Below, piece by piece: positions 34,624-42,729 of a stretch of 64,000 nt of DNA (position 1 is the stretch's first letter; the number at the start of each line of letters is the position of its first letter). Source of the stretch: Sphingobacterium faecium (lineage in GTDB: Bacteria; Bacteroidota; Bacteroidia; Sphingobacteriales; Sphingobacteriaceae); contig NZ_QBKH01000003.1 of assembly GCF_003054045.1 (NCBI RefSeq), positions 62,001 through 126,000 of the forward strand, written 5' to 3'. Under the pieces are notes generated by a model. That model ran no database searches. It had not been told where the DNA came from and was given only the letters and a program-made list of their open reading frames with translations. The position numbers and the translations under genes are program-made.

Positions 34624-34655
34624 AAAAGAGGTTTCTACTATGAGGAACCTCTTTT
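34624..34655 (+). terminator. Terminator after the rlmI-like gene
   Basis: AAAAGAGGTTTC (34624-34635) pairs with GGAACCTCTTTT (34644-34655) with one G-U pair, followed by TT. It sits in the 46-bp gap before the MFS gene. Confidence 0.7.
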
Positions 34656-34662
34656 TTACGTT

Positions 34663-35865
34663 ATGGAAGTATCAAATAATAAGATCAGACCCGAGTTTTC
34701 TATTTTACTCGCAGTTAGTTTTGCACATTTATTAAATGACCTGATTCAGGGAGTCATCCCGTCAGTTTATCCGTTATTGAAAGAAGAACATCAGTTGAGT
34801 TTTTCACAAATTGGTATGATCACTTTTGTGTATCAAATCGCAGCATCGATTTTCCAACCTGTCGTTGGTTCTTTTACGGATAAAAAGCCGATTCCTTATT
34901 CCCAAATTATTGGTATGACTTTTTCGATTTCGGGCATGGCTTTATTTGCCTATGCACCTAGTTACGCACTGATCTTATGTGCTGTATTTTTAGTTGGAAT
35001 AGGATCATCTATATTTCATCCTGAATCATCACGTGTAGCTTATATGGCATCAGGGGGTAAACGGAGTATGGCGCAGTCTATTTTTCAGATAGGGGGCAAT
35101 GCAGGAACAGCATTAGCACCTATTATCGTTGCTTATTTGGTTTTACCAAAAGGGCAATCTTCTATTGCTTGGTTTTGTGCGATTGGACTTATCGGTCAGG
35201 TTGTTTCGTTTTACATTGGGAACTGGTATAGTAGGAGGCTAAAAAATAGAGCAAAAAATGCTTTAAATGCTATAAAAATACCTGATCTCTCGGAAACCCG
35301 AGTGCTGACGACTGTTATTATATTGATGTTATTAATTATTTCTAAGTATTTTTATATCGCTAGTATTACCAATTACTTTCAGTTTTATACCATGGAAAAG
35401 TTCGGTATAACAGAAATTCAAGCACAGGTATATTTATTTTACTTCTTAATTGCTGTCGCAGCTGGAACTTTATTAGGTGGTTTATTTGGAGATCGTTTTG
35501 GAAGAAAATACGTGATATGGTTTTCCGTATTAGGAGTAGCACCATTTTCTTTACTGCTGCCTTATGTTGATTATACCATGACAGGGGTTTTAGTTGTGAT
35601 CATTGGTTTAATTTTGTCTTCTGCTTTTCCTGCCATTATTGTGTATGCCCAAGAGCTGTTGCCCAAGAAATTAGGTATGGTATCTGGATTGTTCTATGGT
35701 TTTGCTTTTGGTATGGGAGGTTTAGGTTCTGCATTATTAGGATGGCAGGCTGATCATACATCGATTGAGTTTATTTATCATATCTGTTCTTATTTGCCTT
35801 TGATAGGTGTAGTTGCCTATTTCTTGCCCAATCTGCAAAAGACTCCATATAGAGAAGTTTTGTAA
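34663..35865 (+). CDS. MFS transporter, fosmidomycin-resistance (Fsr)-like
   Basis: This 400-residue protein has 12 predicted membrane segments with the Fsr-type opening SFAHLLNDLIQGVIPSVYP and the MFS motif PVVGSFTDKKP near residue 70. The middle GIGSSIFHPESSRVAYMASGG is diagnostic of the Fsr group, which exports fosmidomycin and probably natural metabolites. Drug specificity cannot be predicted. It starts within the terminator region of the preceding gene and is followed by a strong bidirectional terminator. Confidence 0.87.
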   Translation: MEVSNNKIRPEFSILLAVSFAHLLNDLIQGVIPSVYPLLKEEHQLSFSQIGMITFVYQIAASIFQPVVGSFTDKKPIPYSQIIGMTFSISGMALFAYAPSYALILCAVFLVGIGSSIFHPESSRVAYMASGGKRSMAQSIFQIGGNAGTALAPIIVAYLVLPKGQSSIAWFCAIGLIGQVVSFYIGNWYSRRLKNRAKNALNAIKIPDLSETRVLTTVIILMLLIISKYFYIASITNYFQFYTMEKFGITEIQAQVYLFYFLIAVAAGTLLGGLFGDRFGRKYVIWFSVLGVAPFSLLLPYVDYTMTGVLVVIIGLILSSAFPAIIVYAQELLPKKLGMVSGLFYGFAFGMGGLGSALLGWQADHTSIEFIYHICSYLPLIGVVAYFLPNLQKTPYREVL

Positions 35866-35883
35866 ATCAGCTTAGCAGTATAT

Positions 35884-35923
35884 AAAATAAATAAAGCGCT
35901 CTATGGAGCGCTTTATTTATTTT
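35884..35923. terminator. Bidirectional terminator between MFS and SGNH genes
   Basis: Perfect 18-bp inverted repeat (35884-35901 with 35906-35923) with core AGCGCTC/GAGCGCT and A/T-rich arms; its right arm overlaps the stop of the SGNH hydrolase gene. Confidence 0.82.
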
Positions 35924-36678
35924 ATAACATCAAGCCACCCCTTCGCCATTAGACTAGCGCCTGCCAATGAAGTATGGACACCGTCTGTTGTCCAATAAGA
36001 TCCGGAAGCTTTAAGCTGTGCCTGATCAAAAATCGATTGGTAAGAAATTAGTGCCGCATCAAATTCTTTGGAAATCTCAACACAAGCATTTTGATAAGCT
36101 AAGAAGTCCGGATACCAATCGTCTGTGACATGTTTTACATTCTTTACTCCAAATGGTTCCCCAATGATCAATTTCACCTGAGGTAATTTGGATAGTGTTT
36201 GTTGCAATAGATCTTGATATTGTTTTTTAAACTGTTCAGGTGTATTTGTTGCTCCACTATCTTTTGTTCTCCAAAAATCGTTTACACCAATCAGGATACT
36301 TAAAATAGTAGGTTGAAGATCTAGGGTATCTTGTTGCCATCTATTTTGCAAGTCAGGTACTCGGTTGCCACTGATACCGCGATTGTATATTTTTAGATTT
36401 TTGTCCGCATATTTTTCAAGCAGATTTGCAGCAGCAAGATTGACATAGCCTGATCCTAGAGCTCCATTATCATTCACATTTTTATTATTTCGATCTCGAC
36501 CATTATCGGTGATCGAGTCTCCCTGAAACAGGATAATATCGTTCTGATTTATACTAATCTTTTTCGATTTCTTTAAACTGACCATACTTTCAGCCTGAGC
36601 AGAAAATAAATTAGCGTTAGTTAGTAAAGCAGCGCCAACAATACTTTTTGTAATAAATGATCTCCGATTTGTTTTCAT
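35917..36678 (-). CDS. SGNH/GDSL hydrolase, secreted, twin-arginine-type signal
   Basis: This 253-residue enzyme has the GDSL block LFQGDSITDNGRD near residue 50 (Ser nucleophile), the GxND block LIGVNDFW near 132, and the Asp-His pair in TTDGVHTSLAG near 235. The N terminus has TNRRSFITKSIVGAALL, a twin-arginine motif followed by a hydrophobic stretch and SAQAE, so export is probably by Tat. Substrates may be carbohydrate esters or lipids; none can be specified. It is leftward, following the aminotransferase gene at a 37-bp gap. Confidence 0.88.
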   Translation of the reverse strand: MKTNRRSFITKSIVGAALLTNANLFSAQAESMVSLKKSKKISINQNDIILFQGDSITDNGRDRNNKNVNDNGALGSGYVNLAAANLLEKYADKNLKIYNRGISGNRVPDLQNRWQQDTLDLQPTILSILIGVNDFWRTKDSGATNTPEQFKKQYQDLLQQTLSKLPQVKLIIGEPFGVKNVKHVTDDWYPDFLAYQNACVEISKEFDAALISYQSIFDQAQLKASGSYWTTDGVHTSLAGASLMAKGWLDVIK

Positions 36679-36715
36679 ATTTGGTTATACATTGATAGAC
36701 TAAATATAAAAAAAA

Positions 36716-37903
36716 CTAACCATACTTTTCTATGCCAGCAAGGATAATTTTACATGCCTTCTCAATTTCTTCATTTGAAATGGTCAATGGGGGAGCGACA
36801 CGCAACGCTGTTTCACAGTGTAGATACCAATCAATCATGATTCCTTGTTGTGCACAATAATTGCTGACATTATATACCTGTTCAAAGTTTTCAAGCTGCA
36901 GGCACATCATTAATCCTTTACCTCTAATTTCTTTAATTTTAGGATGTTGTAATAGGTTTCTAAATAATTGTTCCTTTTCAGCTACTTGTTCCACTAATTG
37001 ATTTTCTAGGATGACTTCTAAAGAAGCTTTTGCTGCAGCACAACTTACAGGGTGTCCACCAAATGTTGTAATATGGCCCAGCATAGGATTATCTTTGATC
37101 ACATCCATCACCTGCTTAGCCGCTACAAATGCACCAAGTGGCATGCCCCCGCCAATACCCTTAGCAAGCATTAAAATATCAGGAACTATACCATAGTGTT
37201 CAAAAGCAAATAATCTGCCGGTTCTACCAAAGCCAGTTTGGATTTCATCGAATACCAGTAGTGCCCCTGTTTCATCACAACGTTTACGTAAAGCCTGCAT
37301 ATAGGCAACATCGGGCACACGTACTCCAGCTTCTCCCTGAATGGCTTCAATAATGACTGCTGCAGTTTTAGGTGTAATGTGCGCTAGGTCTGCGATATCA
37401 TTGAAGGTTATGAATTCAATCTCCGGCAGTAGTGGTGCATAAGCCGTATGGTACTCCTCATTACCGATAAGACTTAAGGCTCCTTGTGTACTCCCATGGT
37501 AAGCTTTTTTTGCAGCGATGATTTGTCTTCTACCCGTAAAACGCTTTGCGACCTTCATACTTCCTTCAACAGCTTCAGCTCCTGAATTTGTAAAATAAAC
37601 AGATTCAAAGTGTTTTGGAAGCACGGCTAATAAATCGCTTGCAAATTCAACTTGTGGGGCTTGTACAAATTCACCATATACAGTAACATGTAGGTACTTC
37701 TCCAGTTGTTGTTGGATCGCTTGGATTACCTTAGGATTTCTATGTCCGATATTACTGACATTGAAACCAGACACCAAGTCCATATATTCTTCACCATTCG
37801 GTCCATATAAATAAACTCCTTCTGCTTTAGCTATTTCAATCATTCTAGGTGAATTAGAAGTCTGTGCGGTATTGAGCAGAAAAAGTTGGCGATTATTTAG
37901 CAT
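36716..37903 (-). CDS. Class III PLP-dependent aminotransferase (acetylornithine/ornithine aminotransferase-like)
   Basis: This 395-residue protein is a fold-type I class III transaminase: GEEYMDLVSGFNVSNIGHRNP, FTNSGAEAVEGSMKVAKR near 105, LVFDEIQTGFGRTGRLFAFE near 215, and the PLP Lys in MLAKGIGGGMPLGAF near 248. The relationship is to acetylornithine/ornithine aminotransferases, but related enzymes act on other omega-amino acids, and no arg genes are near. It lies immediately upstream of the SGNH hydrolase gene and is likely cotranscribed. Confidence 0.85.
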   Translation of the reverse strand: MLNNRQLFLLNTAQTSNSPRMIEIAKAEGVYLYGPNGEEYMDLVSGFNVSNIGHRNPKVIQAIQQQLEKYLHVTVYGEFVQAPQVEFASDLLAVLPKHFESVYFTNSGAEAVEGSMKVAKRFTGRRQIIAAKKAYHGSTQGALSLIGNEEYHTAYAPLLPEIEFITFNDIADLAHITPKTAAVIIEAIQGEAGVRVPDVAYMQALRKRCDETGALLVFDEIQTGFGRTGRLFAFEHYGIVPDILMLAKGIGGGMPLGAFVAAKQVMDVIKDNPMLGHITTFGGHPVSCAAAKASLEVILENQLVEQVAEKEQLFRNLLQHPKIKEIRGKGLMMCLQLENFEQVYNVSNYCAQQGIMIDWYLHCETALRVAPPLTISNEEIEKACKIILAGIEKYG

Positions 37904-37924
37904 CTTATGATTTGTTTAAAAAAA

Positions 37925-37949
37925 AGAAGAAGTCTTTTGGACTTCTTCT
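37925..37949 (-). terminator. Terminator after the Spy-like gene
   Basis: AGAAGAAGTC (37925-37934) pairs with GACTTCTTCT (37940-37949); a T-run follows on the minus strand. Confidence 0.75.
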
Positions 37950-37959
37950 CATATGCGTA

Positions 37960-38388
37960 TTAATTATTGTTTTTTCGATTATTGAGAGATTTGATCAAAT
38001 ATTCTCGAAACTCCTGTTCAACTTGAAAAAATTGAGAGGAACGTGATGCTCCAATAACTTTAGAAAATTTCTCACGATAATTTTTCTTGATCTCCAATTC
38101 TTTGGCATCATAAGCGATGACATCTCGAGACCCTCCTCTTAGATTATTTCGGGAAGGACTGTTTCCCGTTTTAGCTTTTTTAACACTCCACATCTCCTTG
38201 GAGTATTCATTATAAATAGGGAAAAAATCTTGAGCTTCTTTGCGTGATAAATTTAGCTCTCTTGTGATAAAAGCAATTTTTTCATTTTCAATGATTTGAA
38301 AACGTTCATTGTCCTGTGCATAAGTAGTTGATAAACCTATGATACAGAAACAAAATATGATCATTATATTCTTAATTTTCGACATCAT
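37960..38388 (-). CDS. Spy/CpxP-like secreted protein of the ECF sigma operon
   Basis: This 142-residue protein has a signal peptide (IMIIFCFCIIGLSTTYAQ) and a helical mature part with LNLSRKEAQDFFPIYNEYSKEMW, which resembles the LTxxQ-type motifs of Spy/CpxP/zinc-resistance sensor proteins. Such proteins sense envelope stress or control the partner anti-sigma factor. It overlaps the preceding gene by one base (38388), so the three genes sigma, membrane protein and this one form one operon with translational coupling. Confidence 0.65.
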   Translation of the reverse strand: MMSKIKNIMIIFCFCIIGLSTTYAQDNERFQIIENEKIAFITRELNLSRKEAQDFFPIYNEYSKEMWSVKKAKTGNSPSRNNLRGGSRDVIAYDAKELEIKKNYREKFSKVIGASRSSQFFQVEQEFREYLIKSLNNRKNNN

Positions 38389-39218
38389 TATAACGTATAT
38401 TTAAGATAATCCTCAATATCTTCGTCCTTAACTTTACTATTTGTTCCTACTATATCTTCATCGTCGATATATTTAGCAACATAGAGTAGATCGTCACTAT
38501 TTCCTGTTTGTGCCAAGTAATTAATAATTTCCTGATCAGAAACATGACTCAGGTTTTTTTGTTCATCTTGAACGTTGTTATTTTGTATTCCAAAGTAACT
38601 ACCTATACCTAAAACGGCTACCAGAGATGCAGCGACAGCATATTTGTTCCAAGATATTCTTCTTTTTATAGAACGAATAGGGGTTTTAACAGGAGTGTTT
38701 GAAGCCAAGTCTGCATGAATCGTTTTAGTAATTGTAGCATTTAATGCTTCAAAATAGCCCTTAGGAGTTTCAAAGCCATCTACATGAACTAATTGCTTTA
38801 AATTGTCCGTAATTATTTTTGCGGATATTTGATCATTAAATTCATTGAAATATAAAGACGGGGTTTCAAATCCATCTTGAGTCACTTTAGATTTTAATTT
38901 ATCTTCCGTTACTTTTATTAGTATATCATTTTGCAAAGAAGAGAAGTAATCATCTGGATAACTGAAACCATCGGTTTTAATCTGATCTTTTAGTTTTTCT
39001 TCAGCTACTTTACTTAATATATTTTGTTGAAGTTTTTCAAAATAGCCAACGGGTACATCTAGATTTTTTTTCTGTAAGGATTCCAATTTGACTTGAGAAA
39101 TTAAAGATTCATTTAAATGGTTAAAGTAATCTTTAGGTACGTCAAAAGGATTTACACGTAATGAATCGGGTAGATTATTAGCTTCCATTCCCTCATGATA
39201 TGTGTTATTTTCCTTCAT
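38388..39218 (-). CDS. Putative membrane-anchored anti-sigma factor with five internal repeats
   Basis: This 276-residue protein has one predicted transmembrane segment near 193-211 (YAVAASLVAVLGIGSYFGI). Residues 20-170 consist of five copies of a roughly 35-residue unit around the motif [P]-x-x-YF: VPKDYFNHL, VPVGYFEKL, YPDDYFSSL, TPSLYFNEF and TPKGYFEAL, each followed by an amphipathic helix. The C terminus (periplasmic) is acidic. Position after the sigma gene suggests an anti-sigma factor, but it lacks a recognisable zinc anti-sigma motif. I have not seen this repeat family named. Confidence 0.55.
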   Translation of the reverse strand: MKENNTYHEGMEANNLPDSLRVNPFDVPKDYFNHLNESLISQVKLESLQKKNLDVPVGYFEKLQQNILSKVAEEKLKDQIKTDGFSYPDDYFSSLQNDILIKVTEDKLKSKVTQDGFETPSLYFNEFNDQISAKIITDNLKQLVHVDGFETPKGYFEALNATITKTIHADLASNTPVKTPIRSIKRRISWNKYAVAASLVAVLGIGSYFGIQNNNVQDEQKNLSHVSDQEIINYLAQTGNSDDLLYVAKYIDDEDIVGTNSKVKDEDIEDYLKYTL

Positions 39219-39252
39219 AGTAAATCATTAGAGTATCTAAATCAAAAAAGGT

Positions 39253-39798
39253 TTAATCGTTGTTATGAAAAAAAGCTTCTATTTTTTTTACCGCTAAATG
39301 ATAGGATGCTTTTAAAGCTCCCACACTTGTTCCTAATACTTGTGAGATCTCATCATATTTCATATCATCAAAGTATTTCATGTTAAAAACAAGTTTTTGT
39401 TTTTCTGGTAATGTTAATAAAGCTTGTTGCAATTTCATTTGCGCTTTATCACCACTAAAGTAACTACCACTTGATAAAGAGTCGGCTAAATAAGCAGAAC
39501 TATCGTCATCCAACGATACGTTCTGCTTCAGTTTTTTCTTATTCAAGAATGTGATACATTCATTGGTTGCGATGCGGTAAAGCCAAGTATACAATTGGGA
39601 ATCCTCTCGGAAGTTTGCCAAATTGCGCCATACTTTGATAAATATGTCTTGAACAACATCATCCGCATCATCATGATCAATGACCATTCTTCTCACATGC
39701 CAATATATTTTTTGCTGATATTTGGTCAGCAGATGATTAAATGCTTCTTCACGCGTACTTTCGTTAGCAAATTTTGAAATAATTAAACCATCTTCCAT
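39253..39798 (-). CDS. ECF-type RNA polymerase sigma factor
   Basis: This 181-residue protein has sigma region 2 (DADDVVQDIFIKVWRNL, LYTWLYRIATNECITFL) and region 4 (LPEKQKLVFNMKYFDDMKYDEISQVLGTS). These bind the -10 and -35 promoter elements of target genes. It is the first gene of a leftward three-gene operon with a repeat-containing membrane protein and a Spy-like protein, the usual arrangement of sigma, regulator and sensor. The 34-bp gap to the next gene has no terminator. Confidence 0.95.
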   Translation of the reverse strand: MEDGLIISKFANESTREEAFNHLLTKYQQKIYWHVRRMVIDHDDADDVVQDIFIKVWRNLANFREDSQLYTWLYRIATNECITFLNKKKLKQNVSLDDDSSAYLADSLSSGSYFSGDKAQMKLQQALLTLPEKQKLVFNMKYFDDMKYDEISQVLGTSVGALKASYHLAVKKIEAFFHNND

Positions 39799-39824
39799 AT
39801 AGTGACGTTGTGATCTTTATTTTT

Positions 39825-40778
39825 TTATTTTCTGTTAATAACACGTTGTGCGGCAGCAACAATGGCAGCAGCATTCAAACCATATTTTTCCATTAATTGA
39901 GCAGGCGTACCGGATTCACCGAAGCTATCATCAACTGCTACAAATTCTTGTGGACTTGGTAAATTTTTCGTTAAAACTTGAGCAACACTATCACCCAAAC
40001 CGCCCAAACGATTGTGTTCTTCAGCCGTTACTACACATTTTGTTTTAGCAACAGATTTTAAGATAGCCTCTTCGTCCAAAGGTTTAATGGTGTGTATATT
40101 GATGATTTCAGCATCAATGCCCAATTCAGCTAATTGCTCACCAGCTTGAATCGCTTCCCATACTAAATGACCTGTCGCAATAATTGTTACGTCAGTTCCT
40201 TCGTTTAATGTCACTGCTTTCCCGATTACAAACTCTTGATCAGCAGGAGTGAAGTTAGGAACAACAGGACGTCCGAAACGTAAGTAAACGGGACCTTCAA
40301 ATTTTGCAGCGGCAATTGTAGCAGCTTTAGTTTGATTGAAATCACAAGGGTTGATCACTGTCATTCCAGGTAACATTTTCATCAAACCAATGTCTTCTAA
40401 GATTTGGTGTGTAGCACCATCTTCACCTAAAGTTAATCCTGCATGTGAAGCTGCTATTTTTACGTTTTTGTCAGAATAAGCGATCGATTGACGGATTTGA
40501 TCGTAAACACGACCTGTTGAAAAGTTAGCAAAAGTACCTGTAAAAGGAATTTTACCACCAATTGTCAAACCAGCAGCAATTCCCATCATGTTTGCTTCAG
40601 CAATACCAATTTGGAAAAAACGTTCTGGGAATTCATTTATAAAATCGTTCATTTTTAATGAACCGATTAAATCAGCACATAAAGCAACAACATTTTCGTT
40701 TTGTTTACCTGCTTCTAATAATCCAGCACCAAATCCTGAACGGGTATCTTTTGATTCTGTGAAAGTATATTTTTTCAT
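39825..40778 (-). CDS. Transketolase, C-terminal subunit (pyrimidine-binding and C-terminal domains)
   Basis: This 317-residue protein has the transketolase pyrimidine domain (about 1-165) and the C-terminal domain (about 190-310). GFGAGLLEAGKQNENVVALCADL, FPERFFQIGIAEANMMGIAAGL and DGATHQILEDIGLM are characteristic; the E in GIAEANM activates the thiamine ring. It works with the N-terminal subunit encoded by the next gene upstream, as in split transketolases of Bacteroidota. The reaction interconverts pentose and hexose phosphates. Confidence 0.93.
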   Translation of the reverse strand: MKKYTFTESKDTRSGFGAGLLEAGKQNENVVALCADLIGSLKMNDFINEFPERFFQIGIAEANMMGIAAGLTIGGKIPFTGTFANFSTGRVYDQIRQSIAYSDKNVKIAASHAGLTLGEDGATHQILEDIGLMKMLPGMTVINPCDFNQTKAATIAAAKFEGPVYLRFGRPVVPNFTPADQEFVIGKAVTLNEGTDVTIIATGHLVWEAIQAGEQLAELGIDAEIINIHTIKPLDEEAILKSVAKTKCVVTAEEHNRLGGLGDSVAQVLTKNLPSPQEFVAVDDSFGESGTPAQLMEKYGLNAAAIVAAAQRVINRK

Positions 40779-40892
40779 TTTTTACTAGTATGGAGTAGTT
40801 AGTATGGAGTAGCTAGTATTTAGATCTGTTCAAATGACGTTTATCGGTCAACTTCTAAATACTAATGTCTTAAATACTAATATCTAATATAA
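40779..40892. repeat. TAGTA-type repeats and inverted repeat between the transketolase subunits
   Basis: Two direct copies of TAGTATGGAGTAG lie at about 40787-40812, followed by TAGTATTTAGA (40814-40824) whose perfect inverted copy TCTAAATACTA lies at 40854-40864, and a further AAATACTAAT at about 40871-40880. The whole gap is made of these units. It resembles dispersed intergenic repeat material; it lies inside an operon, so the hairpin may affect coexpression of the two subunits. Confidence 0.65.
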
Positions 40893-41741
40893 TTAATAAT
40901 CGCCCAAAGTTTCTGTTAATTGACCTAAAGCAGAAGCTAATTGATCATTGTTTGGAGCAACACCGTGCCACTTGTGAGATCCCATCATGAAATCAACACC
41001 ATTACCCATTTCAGTATGTAATAATATCACGACTGGTTTACCTTTTCCGGTGTGGGATTTTGCTTCTTCAATTCCAGCAACTACAGCAGCCATATCATTA
41101 CCTTTTGCTACTTCTAATACATCCCATCCAAAAGCTTCCCATTTCGCGCGAAGATTTCCGAGTGAAAGTACTTGATCTGTAGAACCATCAATTTGAGCGC
41201 CATTATAATCAACCGCAGCAATTAGATTGTCTACTTTATTATGAGGAGCATACATTGCAGCTTCCCATACTTGACCTTCTTGCAATTCACCATCACCCAT
41301 TAAAACATATACCAAATTGGTATCTTTGTTTAATTTTTTAGCTTGAGCGGCACCAATTGCAGCAGAAAGTCCTTGACCTAAAGATCCAGAAGCAATACGA
41401 ATACCAGGAAGGCCTTCGTGAGTAGTCGGGTGTCCTTGAAGACGAGAATTGATTTTTCTGAAAGTTGCTAATTCACTAACTTCAAAGTATCCTGCACGAG
41501 CAAGTGTACTGTAGAAGACAGGCGAAATGTGACCATTTGATAAGAAAAATAAATCTTCTCCGATGCCATCCATATGGAAAGATGGATTACGTTTCATCGC
41601 ATTGAAATAAAGAGCAACTAAGTAGTCCGTACAACCTAATGATCCACCTGGGTGGCCAGATTGACAAGCATGTACCATGCGTACGATGTCACGTCTTACT
41701 TGTGATGCAATTTGTTCTAGTTTATTGATATCTGCACTCAT
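40893..41741 (-). CDS. Transketolase, N-terminal subunit (thiamine-diphosphate-binding domain)
   Basis: This 282-residue protein is the PP domain of transketolase: RRDIVRMVHACQSGHPGGSLG, FFLSNGHISPVFYS, GSLGQGLSAAIGAA, and the ThDP/Mg motif GDGELQEGQVWEAAMYA then VDYN. It pairs with the subunit encoded downstream. A TAACTTTA near-consensus promoter element lies about 30 bp before the start. Confidence 0.94.
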   Translation of the reverse strand: MSADINKLEQIASQVRRDIVRMVHACQSGHPGGSLGCTDYLVALYFNAMKRNPSFHMDGIGEDLFFLSNGHISPVFYSTLARAGYFEVSELATFRKINSRLQGHPTTHEGLPGIRIASGSLGQGLSAAIGAAQAKKLNKDTNLVYVLMGDGELQEGQVWEAAMYAPHNKVDNLIAAVDYNGAQIDGSTDQVLSLGNLRAKWEAFGWDVLEVAKGNDMAAVVAGIEEAKSHTGKGKPVVILLHTEMGNGVDFMMGSHKWHGVAPNNDQLASALGQLTETLGDY

Positions 41742-42053
41742 TTTAATATATTGATTTCACAATTAGCCGTAAAGTTAGTCATTTTTAATAGAGTAGGGGT
41801 TATAAATTGTAAATTTTAGGGACAAAATAGCTATTCAAATAACTTGCTTCATACTGTGGTCATGAGAATAGCTATTTTTTCTGAGGGCATGCTTTGAGAA
41901 AGTACTCCAAAGACATCTCAATAGGAGTAATGTGAATAGCTATTAGTCTGATTGATTGATCAGTATAGTTGTACTTGTTCATATTAAAGCGGCAATTATT
42001 TAGGGTTTATAGCGAGCTCAATAACATCTGTATAGCAGATTCGAATGTATAAA
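41742..42053. other. Intergenic region with three palindromic AATAGCTATT decamers
   Basis: No gene is seen in this stretch. It contains three exact copies of the palindrome AATAGCTATT at 41826-41835, 41867-41876 and 41935-41944 (spacings 41 and 68 bp). The neighbouring genes are both leftward: nfu ends on the right side and the transketolase N-subunit begins on the left side. Confidence 0.6.
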
Positions 42054-42081
42054 AAAAGCCGTTCACTGTGGAACGGCTTTT
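42054..42081 (-). terminator. Terminator after the Nfu gene
   Basis: AAAAGCCGTTC (42054-42064) pairs with GAACGGCTTTT (42071-42081). A/T runs flank both sides. Confidence 0.8.
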
Positions 42082-42100
42082 GCTTCATATCGTTTTATCC

Positions 42101-42655
42101 TTACATGGATTCAGCGACAACTTCTTCAACTTCTGGGACCATACGTTTAAGCAAACCTTCTATACCAGATTTTAAGGTAATACTTGAAGAAGGGCAACCA
42201 CTACATGAGCCACGCAATTCTACCGTTACAACTCCACTATCAAATGATTTGTAAGCAATAGCACCACCATCTTGCTCTACAGCAGGGCGCACATAATCAT
42301 GTAATACCTGTTGGATCTTAATTTCGATATCTGATCCTTCAAAAGTGACATCTTCCGTATGTTCAATTGGTTTTACAGCAAGTTCAGATTCTATAGCACC
42401 TTTTATGAAGTCTTTTAATAGCGCTTCGATATCCGTCCACTCAGCATCATCACTTTTTGTAATGGTCACAAAATTACTTGCAAAGAATACGCCGTTTACA
42501 AAGTTGAATTTAAATAATTCCTTTGCGAAAGCAGATTCTTGTGCTTTATCCTTATCCGGATAATCCAAACTACCGTTGATCAATAATTTATTGACCAAAA
42601 ATTTCATCGTAGATGGATTCGGAGTGGATTCTGTATATACGTTAATTGTTGCCAT
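42101..42655 (-). CDS. NifU/Nfu family Fe-S cluster scaffold protein
   Basis: This 184-residue protein has an N-terminal Nfu-N domain (VYTESTPNPSTMKFLVN) and a C-terminal NifU-like domain with the CxxC cluster-binding motif ELRGSCSGCPSSSITL near residue 155. Nfu proteins carry [4Fe-4S] clusters from the assembly machinery to apo-enzymes. A -7 element TATATTTG lies 26 bp before the start. It is a single gene. Confidence 0.93.
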   Translation of the reverse strand: MATINVYTESTPNPSTMKFLVNKLLINGSLDYPDKDKAQESAFAKELFKFNFVNGVFFASNFVTITKSDDAEWTDIEALLKDFIKGAIESELAVKPIEHTEDVTFEGSDIEIKIQQVLHDYVRPAVEQDGGAIAYKSFDSGVVTVELRGSCSGCPSSSITLKSGIEGLLKRMVPEVEEVVAESM

Positions 42656-42680
42656 ATTAATCAGTGTCTATTTCAAATAA

Positions 42681-42688
42681 CAAATATA
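42681..42688 (-). promoter_or_regulatory. -7 promoter element of the Nfu gene
   Basis: TATATTTG on the minus strand, a perfect TAnnTTTG match. Confidence 0.55.
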
Positions 42689-42729
42689 AGCTAAATATCA
42701 GATGATGTTAGTCATTAAAGCGTAAAAGC

